Shown here: in pieces, positions 44,337-53,401 of the stretch
How the letters are laid out: each line of letters starts with the position of its first letter
How positions within the stretch are numbered: the first letter of the stretch is position 1
From: Parachlamydiales bacterium
Lineage (GTDB): Bacteria > Chlamydiota > Chlamydiia > Chlamydiales > JABDDJ01
Length of the DNA stretch: 64,000 bases
Direction: 5' to 3'
NCBI GenBank assembly: GCA_041671045.1
Contig: JBAZCF010000003.1
Span: 248,001-312,000, forward strand
Translations under genes and position numbers: made by a program
The notes under the pieces: model-generated
Database searches by the model: none
Told to the model about the DNA's origin: nothing
Seen by the model: the letters and a program-made list of their open reading frames with translations, nothing else

Positions 44337-44363
44337 CATAGCGAGGAATTAACCCTCGCTATG
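44337..44363 (+). terminator. Hairpin between rpmG and lolE
   Basis: CATAGCGAGG / CCTCGCTATG, a perfect 10-bp stem with a 7-nt loop, 10 nt after the rpmG stop. It may attenuate read-through so that L33 is made in excess over LolE/D. Confidence 0.55.
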
Positions 44364-44380
44364 CTTTCATTGGAGATACT

Positions 44381-45826
44381 ATGTACGAGCTGTCTGTTGC
44401 TTTTAAATATCTCCTCCCCCGTTGGCGGCAGCTCTCAGTATCTATTATCAGTTTAATTTCCATTGTTGTCATTGCACTCGTCGTATGGCTCATTGTCGTC
44501 TTTTTTTCTGTGACGCATGGCTTGGAAAAAACATGGATACAAAAACTTGTGGCTGTTACAGCCCCTGTCCGAGTTATTCCTAACTCCCACTATTATAAGT
44601 CTTACTATTACCTTATTGACGGTATCAGCTCTGCTTCTAATTACTCGCTTAAAAATCTGGCTGAAAAACTCCAGGCTTCCTCTGCCGATCCCTACGACCC
44701 TGAATATGACGAAGAAGTCCCTAAAGGGTGGCTTCCGCTGGTAAAAAATACGGATGGCGAGCCTAAAGACATCGTAAAAGAAGCTTTTGCATCTGTGCAA
44801 ACATTAAAAAATGTGGATGCCCTGTCAGCGCATGCTTATGAAATCGCCTATGCTGATCTTACCCTAAATTTACAAAGCCAGCCCGATAATGCGATCAGTC
44901 AACCCTCCTATGTGACAACGTTAGAGCCTTCCAATCCCGCCCTTTCCATCGCTATGATCAAAGGCGCTGATCTTGCCGCATATCCAAAAGATGGGATTTT
45001 ATTACCTAAACTCTACAAAGACTCAGGAGCACGGATTGGCGATAAAGGTTGGCTAGCTTACCAAGCTCCTACAGCAACAGCAGTACAAGAGCAGCGTTTA
45101 CCTATCACTGTGGCAGGATTTTACGATCCGGGTATCCTACCTATGGGCGGGAAATTTATTCTTGCTCCCCCAGCCATTACTTCCACTATTCGCGCAGCGC
45201 AAACAATGGACGATGGCTACCCTACAAATGGCATTGCAGTTACATTTGAAGATCCACGTTTAGCAGATGATATCAAGCTTCAGATCCAGCAAGAACTTGA
45301 AAAAAGAGGGATAGGGCAATACTGGACAGTTGAAAGCTACCGTGATTTCCCCCCGACACGCGATTTGCTGCAGCAGCTCAAAAGCGAACGTACACTATAT
45401 AGCTTAATAGCCTCTATCGTGATTGTTGTAGCATGTTCAAATATCGTCTCCTTATTAATCATTCTTGTGAATGATAAAAAAGAAGAGATAGGTATTTTAC
45501 GGGCGATGGGAGCATCCGTTCTAAGCATAACATTAATTTTCGGCCTTTGCGGCAGTGTCATGGGAGCTCTGGGAAGTTTTATCGGCATCTCCCTAGCATT
45601 ATTTACCTTGGCCAATATTCAGCACCTCGTCAATTTTATCAGCGCAGTCCAGGGACATGAGCTATTGAATCCTATTTTCTACGGTGATCAGCTCCCGACG
45701 CATGTCAGCAATGACGCCCTGTTTTTTGTGCTGGTGGCTACAGCCGCCGTCTCCACCGTTGCGGGCATCGTTCCGGCGATCAAAGCATGCATAATGCAAC
45801 CCTCTCAGCTTCTAAGGACAGAGTAA
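44381..45826 (+). CDS. lolE: Lipoprotein-releasing ABC permease (LolC/LolE type)
   Basis: 481 residues. One N-terminal transmembrane helix (about 20-45), a large periplasmic domain (about 46-325) and three C-terminal helices with the FtsX/LolE core: YSLIASIVIVVACSNIVSLL, the coupling motif KKEEIGILRAMGASVLSITLIF, and the last helix before PAIKACIMQPSQLLRTE. With LolD it extracts lipoproteins from the inner membrane for outer-membrane delivery. Longer than E. coli LolC/E (399/414). Immediately followed by lolD with no gap. Confidence 0.88.
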   Translation: MYELSVAFKYLLPRWRQLSVSIISLISIVVIALVVWLIVVFFSVTHGLEKTWIQKLVAVTAPVRVIPNSHYYKSYYYLIDGISSASNYSLKNLAEKLQASSADPYDPEYDEEVPKGWLPLVKNTDGEPKDIVKEAFASVQTLKNVDALSAHAYEIAYADLTLNLQSQPDNAISQPSYVTTLEPSNPALSIAMIKGADLAAYPKDGILLPKLYKDSGARIGDKGWLAYQAPTATAVQEQRLPITVAGFYDPGILPMGGKFILAPPAITSTIRAAQTMDDGYPTNGIAVTFEDPRLADDIKLQIQQELEKRGIGQYWTVESYRDFPPTRDLLQQLKSERTLYSLIASIVIVVACSNIVSLLIILVNDKKEEIGILRAMGASVLSITLIFGLCGSVMGALGSFIGISLALFTLANIQHLVNFISAVQGHELLNPIFYGDQLPTHVSNDALFFVLVATAAVSTVAGIVPAIKACIMQPSQLLRTE

Positions 45827-46501
45827 ATGAATCTTCCCCTCATCAAAGCTCGGTCGCTGGTAAAGAATTTTACCAATCCTTTCTCAATTACCATCTTGAA
45901 TGGAATTGACTTAGACATCTATGCAGGTGAAAGTGTTGCTATCGGCGGCAGGTCCGGCCAAGGAAAAAGCACCCTTCTTCAAATACTCGGCACCTTAGAT
46001 ACACCTACGTCCGGCTCTTTAGAGATTTTGGACACCTCTGTCAGCAAATTCAATGCAAGCTCACTGCGTTGTAAACATATTGGATTTGTCTTTCAATCTT
46101 ACTATCTCCTCGCAGACTTTACAGCACTGGATAATGTCCTCATGGCAGCCCGCATAGCTCGGCAATCCACTGCTGAAGGAAGTCCAGCCTATCTGCGAGC
46201 TGTTTCCTTATTGGAACGTGTAGGATTAGGCGAACGCCTGCATCATAGTACAAAGTTATTGTCCGGTGGAGAGAAGCAGCGTGTTGCTATTGCCCGAGCT
46301 TTATGCAATAACCCTGACATTATCCTGGCTGATGAACCTACAGGTAACTTAGACAAAACTACAGCCGAAGATATCTATTCCATCCTTTTAGAAACTGTCC
46401 AAAAGGAAAATAAAGCTTTAGTCGTTGTCACTCATGACCCTATTCTTATGGAACGTTGCAGTAAGCGTTACACACTATCTCAGGGTACTCTGCAATCTTA
46501 G
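45827..46501 (+). CDS. lolD: Lipoprotein-releasing ABC ATPase LolD
   Basis: 224 residues. Walker A GGRSGQGKSTLLQIL, Q-loop FVFQSYYLLADFTALDNV, signature LLSGGEKQRVAIARAL, Walker B DIILADEPTGNLD and H-switch VVVTHD. The LLxDFTALDNV and TGNLD stretches are typical of LolD/MacB-type ATPases. Its ATG directly abuts the lolE stop. It powers lipoprotein release at the inner membrane. Confidence 0.93.
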   Translation: MNLPLIKARSLVKNFTNPFSITILNGIDLDIYAGESVAIGGRSGQGKSTLLQILGTLDTPTSGSLEILDTSVSKFNASSLRCKHIGFVFQSYYLLADFTALDNVLMAARIARQSTAEGSPAYLRAVSLLERVGLGERLHHSTKLLSGGEKQRVAIARALCNNPDIILADEPTGNLDKTTAEDIYSILLETVQKENKALVVVTHDPILMERCSKRYTLSQGTLQS

Positions 46502-46545
46502 GGCTCAGGGATTTTATGTCCACGGCCCCTTCTTCAATGCAACGA

Positions 46546-47211
46546 TTATTTTATTAGATGTTTTTGGGCAATTTCCAGGCCACGGTTGCGCAAAAAGCAC
46601 GCAGGGCACTTGCCGCATCCTTGTTTCATTACGCCGTTATAGCAAGTGACAGTGTTTTCCCAGAGAAAGTCTAAAATGCCCAAACTATGTGCAAGCTGCA
46701 AAGTTTCAGCTTTTGACATATCGATGAGAGGTGTGCGGATCTCAAACAATGGGTTGCCTAGATCTAGACGTAGAATCTGTTGTTTTAGCTCAATATATGC
46801 TTTTGAACAATCACGATAGCCAATTTCTCTAGCTTCTTCTTCAATAACGCCCATATAAATACAGTCTGCGCCTAAACTATGGGCGTGGATTGCACCTAGC
46901 CGGGCCATCAGTCCATTTCTTCCGACTACCAGTGTGGATGGGGCGTGCTCTTTACCCCAAGAAATGGGCTGAGCTGAATTGGTTAATGCATCGGCTGTTA
47001 AGGCAGAGAGACATTCTAAGTTGACAGCGGCATGATCAACACCCCAAGCACTACATATATGCTTGGCAGCGTTGATCTCATTATTGTGCCTTTGAGAATA
47101 GTCAAAAGAAAGGCTCAAAACATGGTCAGCGCCAAACTCTTTGATTGCTAAAGCCAAACAAAGCGACGAGTCCATCCCGCCCGAGTGCACAACAACAGTC
47201 TTCTTATGCAT
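46546..47211 (-). CDS. queC: 7-cyano-7-deazaguanine synthase (QueC)
   Basis: 221 residues. PP-loop VVHSGGMDSSLCLALA at 6-21 and the conserved LSFDYSQRHNNEI. Four C-terminal zinc-binding cysteines read CYNGVMKQGCGKCPACFLR. It converts CDG to preQ0 in queuosine biosynthesis using ATP and ammonia. The start overlaps the end of the msbA-like gene by 8 bp. No other queuosine gene is in the window, so the pathway is either elsewhere or fed by salvage. Confidence 0.92.
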   Translation of the reverse strand: MHKKTVVVHSGGMDSSLCLALAIKEFGADHVLSLSFDYSQRHNNEINAAKHICSAWGVDHAAVNLECLSALTADALTNSAQPISWGKEHAPSTLVVGRNGLMARLGAIHAHSLGADCIYMGVIEEEAREIGYRDCSKAYIELKQQILRLDLGNPLFEIRTPLIDMSKAETLQLAHSLGILDFLWENTVTCYNGVMKQGCGKCPACFLRNRGLEIAQKHLIK

Positions 47212-49147
47212 TAGACGGTACTTCTTTAGGTTGCTTTGCAGGTTTTTGGACTGTTTCCCACATTGTTCTAAACTGCGGACATCTCTCTAGCAGTTCCATA
47301 CGTGTACCGATATCGAGTATGATGCCATGTTCTAAGAAGATGATTTTATCCGCATCCTCAATCGTCGAAAGCCGATGAGCTATCACAATTTGCGTGATCT
47401 CACCATGAAGTTCATGCAATGCCATTTTAATGTGCTTTTCGCTAATGGAATCTAGAGAAGAGGTGGCTTCATCCAGAATTAGGATAGGAGCTTTTTTAAT
47501 TAGCGCTCTAGCTATAGCTAGACGCTGCTGCTGCCCGCCCGACAAGTTGCTGCCAGCGTCAGTGAGCATTGTGTTATAACCTTTGGGAAGGTGTTCAATA
47601 AAATCAGTGGCATGCGCTTTACGCGCTGCTTCTCTGACTTCTTCATCGGTATAGGGCCTTCCAAACGAGATATTTGCAGCGACGGTATCCAGAAAAAGAA
47701 ACGGCTTTTGCGGTACAAATCCCATGAGCTCACGCAGGGATTTCTGCTGGTAATAGTTGAGCGGTTGGCCATCTAATAGGATTTCGCCTTGTGTAACATC
47801 GTACAGACGGGGCAAAAGTTGCGCGATGGTCGATTTTCCGGCGCCGGTAGCGCCGACTAATGCGACCATTTCCCCTTTACGGATAGTAAAGTTAAGATTC
47901 TTAAGAACCCAATCATTTTCTCCGTAACGGAACCACACATTTTTAAATTCAATCTCCTTTTCAAAGGATTTGATGGTATGTGCGCCTTCACTGTCACGTA
48001 TAAGCGGCTGTTGTTCTAGCACCTCGAACATTCTATCTGCGGCAGCTAAACCGCGCTGAATATGGGAGTTTTCTTCGGCAAACTTCTTGATCGGTTCGTA
48101 GAAAACATAGAGCAACCCGCAATAGACTAGGGCCTCTGATACACTCATATTTAGGATATAGAGTCCGTATAGAAGTGCTGTAGCTAAGAAGAACATCGCT
48201 ATAGTATGGATGATGGGACGTGATGAAAGATCGTAGCGGGCACTTTTTCTTTCTAGCGCCATCATTTGGTCATTCTGATCGCGATATTTACGCATGGAGA
48301 AGTCTTCCATAGCGAACACTTTGACTGTTTGTATTCCAGCCAAGTAGTCCAACAGCACAGTAGCAAAGCGTTCCTGATTGGAGAGGAGCTGCTTAGAGAT
48401 CCGGCGAACGCGCTGTGCCAGGTATATGATTGGATAGACTATCAGCGGAAAGCCAAAGAATATAATGAGCGATAGCTGCCAAGATGTCGCAAAACAGAGT
48501 GCCAAAGTGGAAACAATCGTAAACGGTGTTTGTAAATAGTTGACCATGCAGGAGTTTATTGCTTCAGCAATCGTCGCAGCATCGCTGACGACTCGTGATG
48601 AAAGCGTAGCAATATTGTACCTTTGATAAAACTCCATCGGCAGTGATTGAATATGCTCAAAATAGCGTTGGCGTAGATCAGCACTAATGCTGATTGCACC
48701 AAACCGGGTAGAATAGCGGTGAATAAAGAGAGAGATTGCCTTGAATACAGCTACAAAAATAATAAGCAGAGCTAAGCGGACAGGGTTGCCTGTGAGGTTA
48801 AGGTGCGTATCTAAGAGTGTAGCATATACTTCAAAGATGCTGAAATCCCTTTTCTGGGCTATGAAACTGTTAGCCTCTTGCTGAGTCATTGTAGAATCAG
48901 TAGAGCCCGTAATCTCTTTCCAGCGGGCGTCCCGTTCATCGATAGTGATATATTCTTTTTGCTGTAGTTTACCGTCTACTTCCGGAGCAAACAATACAAA
49001 GGCATCGGTGCCTTTTTTAGTCATAAATCCCAATGTAAATATTTCTAATTGGGATGCAATAGTCTGGGCAATCATTGAAAAGACAATAATGAAGACTAGC
49101 GTACGGTAGACCTTATTGCGCCAGGCTGTACTGATGAGTTTATACAT
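47204..49147 (-). CDS. msbA: MsbA-like lipid A/multidrug ABC exporter
   Basis: 647 residues, full ABC half-transporter: six membrane helices (about 10-345) then an ATPase domain with Walker A GATGAGKSTIAQLLPR, signature LSGGQQQRLAIARAL, Walker B PILILDEATSSLD and H-loop IVIAHRLSTIEDAD. An extra soluble segment of about 60 residues follows helix 1 (residues about 38-105), which E. coli MsbA lacks. Inferred role: flipping lipid A or a related lipid. It lies 8 bp downstream of accA, matching a chlamydial cluster. Confidence 0.85.
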   Translation of the reverse strand: MYKLISTAWRNKVYRTLVFIIVFSMIAQTIASQLEIFTLGFMTKKGTDAFVLFAPEVDGKLQQKEYITIDERDARWKEITGSTDSTMTQQEANSFIAQKRDFSIFEVYATLLDTHLNLTGNPVRLALLIIFVAVFKAISLFIHRYSTRFGAISISADLRQRYFEHIQSLPMEFYQRYNIATLSSRVVSDAATIAEAINSCMVNYLQTPFTIVSTLALCFATSWQLSLIIFFGFPLIVYPIIYLAQRVRRISKQLLSNQERFATVLLDYLAGIQTVKVFAMEDFSMRKYRDQNDQMMALERKSARYDLSSRPIIHTIAMFFLATALLYGLYILNMSVSEALVYCGLLYVFYEPIKKFAEENSHIQRGLAAADRMFEVLEQQPLIRDSEGAHTIKSFEKEIEFKNVWFRYGENDWVLKNLNFTIRKGEMVALVGATGAGKSTIAQLLPRLYDVTQGEILLDGQPLNYYQQKSLRELMGFVPQKPFLFLDTVAANISFGRPYTDEEVREAARKAHATDFIEHLPKGYNTMLTDAGSNLSGGQQQRLAIARALIKKAPILILDEATSSLDSISEKHIKMALHELHGEITQIVIAHRLSTIEDADKIIFLEHGIILDIGTRMELLERCPQFRTMWETVQKPAKQPKEVPSNA

Positions 49148-49155
49148 GAATTAGC

Positions 49156-50112
49156 CTATGAGGAAAGCCTAGTGTGGGCGCCTATTTTTCTGAATTTATT
49201 ATAACGCTGCCTCACCAAGGCTTGTGTAGAACTAGTTTTAAGTAGATCAATTTGCGAAATAATGTAATTTTTGACGCTTGTGTATACAATTTGCGGGTCT
49301 TTATGGGCTCCACCGATCGGTTCTGAAATGATGTGGTCGATAACGCCTTGTTTCAATAGATCTTCAGCATTTAGCTTTAGGGCTTTTGCTGCTTCATCTT
49401 TCTTAGAAGATTCTTTCCATAGGATGGACGCACAGCCCTCGGGGCTGATGACTGAATAGTAGGCATGTTCTAGCATTCCTATGACATCGCCTATACCTAT
49501 TCCAAGGGCTCCACCGGAGCAGCCTTCACCAATAACGACAACCACAATAGGAGTTTCTAAGCGTGCCATTTCCATAATATTTAACGCGATAGCTCTTCCT
49601 TGGCCCCGTTCTTCTGCTTCTAAAGCGGGATATGCTCCGGGAGTATCGATAAGTGAAACAAGGGGGAGTTGAAATTTCTCTGCTAAATGCATTAAACGAA
49701 GCGCTTTGCGATATCCTTCCGGATGAAGCATCCCGAAATTGTGCTCTACACGGGTAGCAGTATCGTGGCCTTTTTCTTGACCGATGATAACGCAGCGTGT
49801 GTTGCCAATGGTCGCTAATCCGCCAATGATGGCTTTGTCATCTCTATAGGTCCTATCCCCTGCAAGTTCTTGGAAATGGTCGCAGATGTGCTCGATATAG
49901 TCGCTCGTATGGGGTCTTTTAGGGTGACGGCAAATTTGTACCCGTTCCCAGGGTGTCATCTTTTTGTAGACAGATTCTTTTAATTGTTCGAGCCGTTGTT
50001 CCAGTTTTTCAATTTCGGTGTGAAAAACCGTAGAATCTATTTCCTGTCTTTTTAGGCGTTCGATAGCCTGTATTATATCATGAATTTGTTGTTCACTAGC
50101 AAGCGAGTCCAA
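49156..50112 (-). CDS. accA: Acetyl-CoA carboxylase carboxyltransferase subunit alpha
   Basis: 318 residues, normal length. TPWERVQICRHPKRPHTSDYIEHICDHF, GLATIGNTRCVIIGQEKGHDT, SLIDTPGAYPALEAEERGQ and VIGEGCSGGALGIGIGDVIGMLEHAYYSVISPEGCASILWK are strong AccA segments. It transfers carboxyl from biotin to acetyl-CoA to give malonyl-CoA for fatty acid synthesis. It lies 5 bp after the L,D-transpeptidase gene and 8 bp before msbA. Confidence 0.97.
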   Translation of the reverse strand: MDSLASEQQIHDIIQAIERLKRQEIDSTVFHTEIEKLEQRLEQLKESVYKKMTPWERVQICRHPKRPHTSDYIEHICDHFQELAGDRTYRDDKAIIGGLATIGNTRCVIIGQEKGHDTATRVEHNFGMLHPEGYRKALRLMHLAEKFQLPLVSLIDTPGAYPALEAEERGQGRAIALNIMEMARLETPIVVVVIGEGCSGGALGIGIGDVIGMLEHAYYSVISPEGCASILWKESSKKDEAAKALKLNAEDLLKQGVIDHIISEPIGGAHKDPQIVYTSVKNYIISQIDLLKTSSTQALVRQRYNKFRKIGAHTRLSS

Positions 50113-50117
50113 ATTAA

Positions 50118-51131
50118 TTACTCCTTTTTTGAGACTGCTACGGTATCTACCTTCGGGAAGACGGCTTCGTTGTAGTCGCGCACGATTTCTACGACGGTGG
50201 GTTTTGTGATCACTATTGCGTAGATTTCTTCCATGTCTTTCGTGGATAGACGTATGCAGCCATCGCTTAAATATTTTCCTAAGCTTGATGTATCTTCAGC
50301 TAGCTCACCTCTTTCATTTTCTTTCCAAGGCACGCCGTGTATACCGTATCCTTGGGCGGGAGCGGTGCTGGGACCAATTTCTTTAGCAAAGGGAATCCAA
50401 CGCGTACCAAAAACGCGGACCATCTCTACTTTAGCGCCTTTATGAACATTGAATGCACCGGGAGCGAAAGTAAGGATCCTATCTCCGAGGAGGTATTGTC
50501 CTACCGGCGTTAAGATACCTGATTCGCTATTTGCTTCTGGACGGCCTGTTCCTATCGAATAGGCTTTGATCAGTTGGCGGTCATTATTGGTTAGATCGTT
50601 GTAGTATAACCAAAGTTTATTTCTTGATATATCTACAACTAAGTTAAATTGCAGAGCGATGTCGCTTCTGAAGACGTTGATTTTATCCCCTTCGGACAGT
50701 TCTTGCTTAAGATAGTCCGGTTTTCCATTTCGGCTCCGGGCGATAAAATGCCGTGAGGTATGGAAATGTGTGGCGTAGTCGACGAGCCAGGCGGGCTTAC
50801 CTTTGCGCCAGGGAGCATTACTTTTGTAGACGATCGTTTCTACAATAGGGAGTTTTTTACCTGATGTCCGGAAAAGCTCCTCTACACGATCCACTTCGAT
50901 GGTAGTATCGTTTGCAAAGGCTGCAGGCGCTGGAAGAGGAGCAGGCGCGTAAGCAGGTGCTTTTTCCTTATCAACGACTTTAACTGCAGGTTGCAGTGGT
51001 ATTTCAATCGGTGCATAAGCAACTATTGCCTGTTGGGGGGAAGTAGGTGCGCTACTTTTCCACCAACCGGCAATAGCTATAGCTGCGAAAAGGACAAATG
51101 TAAAAAAAGCCAATAATTTTGGTACGGACAT
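50118..51131 (-). CDS. L,D-transpeptidase (YkuD domain)
   Basis: 337 residues. An N-terminal signal-anchor helix (about 6-23), a Pro/Ala-rich linker (28-75), then a YkuD catalytic domain. Active-site motif: HGVPWKENERG followed by SDGCIRLSTKDMEEI, with nucleophile Cys in SDGCIRLS. Before the domain there is a LysM-like or SH3-like segment (ELSEGDKINVF). Such enzymes form 3-3 crosslinks or attach proteins to peptidoglycan. It sits between accA and himD, the slot occupied by CT266 in C. trachomatis as I recall. It implies a crosslinked peptidoglycan. Confidence 0.88.
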   Translation of the reverse strand: MSVPKLLAFFTFVLFAAIAIAGWWKSSAPTSPQQAIVAYAPIEIPLQPAVKVVDKEKAPAYAPAPLPAPAAFANDTTIEVDRVEELFRTSGKKLPIVETIVYKSNAPWRKGKPAWLVDYATHFHTSRHFIARSRNGKPDYLKQELSEGDKINVFRSDIALQFNLVVDISRNKLWLYYNDLTNNDRQLIKAYSIGTGRPEANSESGILTPVGQYLLGDRILTFAPGAFNVHKGAKVEMVRVFGTRWIPFAKEIGPSTAPAQGYGIHGVPWKENERGELAEDTSSLGKYLSDGCIRLSTKDMEEIYAIVITKPTVVEIVRDYNEAVFPKVDTVAVSKKE

Positions 51132-51218
51132 TCGGATAATTCCTTAGTCTTTTAAAACGAAAGCTATATTAACACAAAAAACATAAAAGTAATACGAATT
51201 GTTTCCAACTACAGGGAA

Positions 51219-51542
51219 TTAATTCGCACAAGTTTCAATAACTTTTCTCATTTTCTTTCCGGGAGTAAATTTCACTGCGTTACGGGCCGGAATGACAATA
51301 GGAACACCTGCATTTTTAGGGTTACGGCCTATTTTTTGCTTTCTTTCAACGATTTCAAATACTCCGAAATCTCTGAACTCCAATCTTTCGCCATTTGCTA
51401 AACAATCGGTCATTTTATCTAAAAAAGACTGGATGACGTGGCGTACATCATTTGGATGGATCCCTTTTTCTTGCGCGATAGACTGAATCAGTCTTTTTTT
51501 AGTCATAGTCGCGTTTTTTGGATCATCTGCTTTCGTTGCCAT
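51219..51542 (-). CDS. himD: HU/IHF-family DNA-binding protein
   Basis: 107 residues. Core MTKKRLIQSIAQEKGIHPNDV (helices 1-2), then the HU/IHF body LEFRDFGVFEIVERKQKIGRN and the DNA-grasping arm RNPKNAGVPIVIPAR. It bends DNA and shapes the nucleoid. A 12-residue N-terminal extension precedes Met13; the first ATG has a very good AAGGAGA site, so I keep it. An 87-bp gap separates it from the L,D-transpeptidase gene, which it probably precedes in one transcript. Confidence 0.92.
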   Translation of the reverse strand: MATKADDPKNATMTKKRLIQSIAQEKGIHPNDVRHVIQSFLDKMTDCLANGERLEFRDFGVFEIVERKQKIGRNPKNAGVPIVIPARNAVKFTPGKKMRKVIETCAN

Positions 51543-51649
51543 AAGTCAACTTCTCCTTGCGTTTTGTGTCAGTCATTAATTTTTTGTATTTTGTATAAAC
51601 TTCTCTAAGCCATTGTTGTAATGCGGCTAATTTCTATCAAGATATTCGT

Positions 51650-52936
51650 TTAATCTCTTAATAAATGTTGATTAATTTTTAAAATTATCTTGTTTTTCTT
51701 TCCAGCAGCAATCAATAAATATAGGCCTTCTACTACATCTTGATGAGTAATAATCGAATTTTCATCGGTTATTTTCTTATTATTCAGATAAAGTCCGCCG
51801 TTGCGTACCATTCTCTTTGCATCACCTTTAGATTCGAATAATTTTGCTTTGATGCAGATATCTAATAATTTGCGGTCAATTACTTCTTCAGGAGCTAGCT
51901 CAAGCGTAGGCATCTCGTTAGCGATAGCCTCAAAAGTAGCTCTAGAAAGGGTAGTTTCTTTGCCCGGAGATAAAGAATTTGTCAGGTTTCTGGCAAGTTC
52001 TACGCCTTCATCTCCGTGCACGAAACGAGTGACTTCTTCTGCGAGAATTTTTTGCAGTTCATTCGGCAGGCAAGAGCCATCGTTCAGTTTTTTTCCCAGT
52101 TCACGAATCTGCTCCATAGGAAGGAAGGTCAGCATACGCAGTAATTTGACAACGTCGTCATCATGTACGCGGTAGAGGTATTGATAGAAATCATAGGGGC
52201 TAAGCTTATCAGCTGACAGCCAGACAGCGCCTTTTTCTGATTTACCGAATTTGGTTCCGTCGCTTTTGGTCAATAGTGGAAAAGTCAGACCGTAGGCTTG
52301 TTCCCCTGTGAGCTTTTTAATCAGGTCGGTCCCGGCGGTAATATTTCCCCATTGATCGCTACCGCCTATCTGTAATGTGACTTTATCTTCTTTATAAAGG
52401 TGATAGAAGTCATACCCTTGAAGAAGCTGATAGCTGAATTCGGTAAAGCTCATCCCCTCTTCATTTTGAAGACGAGTTCTGACCATTTCTTTTGATAGCA
52501 TGACACCTAAGCGGAAGTGTTTGCCTACTTCGCGCAGGAACTCTAGAAGTGAGAACTTAGAAAACCAGTCGTAGTTATTTTTCATGGGCAGTTTATCCGT
52601 CGTGTCCCTATTCAATAACCCATTTAATTGGCGTTCCAAAGAGGCCACGTTATGACTTAAAGCTTCGCGGGTAAGAAGGTTGCGTTCGGCGGATTTCCCT
52701 GAGGGGTCGCCGATCATACCTGTTGCTCCCCCGACAAGGGCAACGGGCTGATGTCCATAACGTTTGAACCAAGATAGGACAACAACACCTACTAGATGAC
52801 CAAGATGCAGGCTGTCGCCAGTGGGATCAAACCCACAATAGAGTTTAAGAGGCTTTTTGGCTAATTCTTGTAATTCTTGAGCTGTTAGAGCTTCGATAAG
52901 TCCCCGATCTTGCAATAGGGCGATTATGTTATCCAT
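51650..52936 (-). CDS. tyrS: Tyrosyl-tRNA synthetase
   Basis: 428 residues, normal length. Class I motifs: HIGH equivalent HLGHLVGVVVLSWFKRYGHQ, GGSDQWGNITAGTDLIKKL, and the KMSKS equivalent KFGKSEKGAVWLS. A C-terminal S4 RNA-binding domain (about 360-425) has VRNGGLYLNNKKIT. Charges tRNA-Tyr. Monocistronic by spacing; the GTGGAGA site is upstream of the ATG. Confidence 0.97.
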   Translation of the reverse strand: MDNIIALLQDRGLIEALTAQELQELAKKPLKLYCGFDPTGDSLHLGHLVGVVVLSWFKRYGHQPVALVGGATGMIGDPSGKSAERNLLTREALSHNVASLERQLNGLLNRDTTDKLPMKNNYDWFSKFSLLEFLREVGKHFRLGVMLSKEMVRTRLQNEEGMSFTEFSYQLLQGYDFYHLYKEDKVTLQIGGSDQWGNITAGTDLIKKLTGEQAYGLTFPLLTKSDGTKFGKSEKGAVWLSADKLSPYDFYQYLYRVHDDDVVKLLRMLTFLPMEQIRELGKKLNDGSCLPNELQKILAEEVTRFVHGDEGVELARNLTNSLSPGKETTLSRATFEAIANEMPTLELAPEEVIDRKLLDICIKAKLFESKGDAKRMVRNGGLYLNNKKITDENSIITHQDVVEGLYLLIAAGKKNKIILKINQHLLRD

Positions 52937-53062
52937 GCAAATTCTCCACTGAATAAGTGGGCGATTTTTACCTTTAAGTATTTTCCTGTCAATGAATTAG
53001 ATGTGAAATTCTTTAATATGTTAATCTATGAGTAGACAAACTGTTCAAAGAGGAGTTGGATC

Positions 53063-53401
53063 ATGGTTTCCTTAGCAAAAGAAAGCTCCCAGGTGGAGCG
53101 CGCTAGAAAGAAAATCGAAAAACGACTCTCAGAGCAAAGCAGTCATGTCACCCCCGACTCCATCAAAGAATCGGCAAATGTGATACGTGGAATGATTGAG
53201 CGCCACCAAGAAGAGCGCATACCTCTTCATGACAAGGGAATAGCTCTCTTTGATGCTAACCACTCTTCTGCTACTGTCAAAAGTAGATATGTCTTGAAAC
53301 TCATGAAAGAACTTACGACTTCCGGTTTGATGAGCAAAGCACCTACCTTGAAGAAAAGAGGCGCTTCACTCAAAGGAAGGATAAAAGTCGATACCTTCTA
53401 G
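53063..53401 (+). CDS. Hypothetical basic protein, 112 aa
   Basis: Charged, Lys/Arg/Ser-rich and predicted helical (ERARKKIEKRLSEQS and later KSRYVLKLMKELTTSGL), without signal peptide, membrane segment or a domain I recognise. The start has an AGAGGAG site 9 nt upstream, which supports real coding. Its stop overlaps the convergent NIF3-like gene by 4 bp. Confidence 0.55.
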   Translation: MVSLAKESSQVERARKKIEKRLSEQSSHVTPDSIKESANVIRGMIERHQEERIPLHDKGIALFDANHSSATVKSRYVLKLMKELTTSGLMSKAPTLKKRGASLKGRIKVDTF

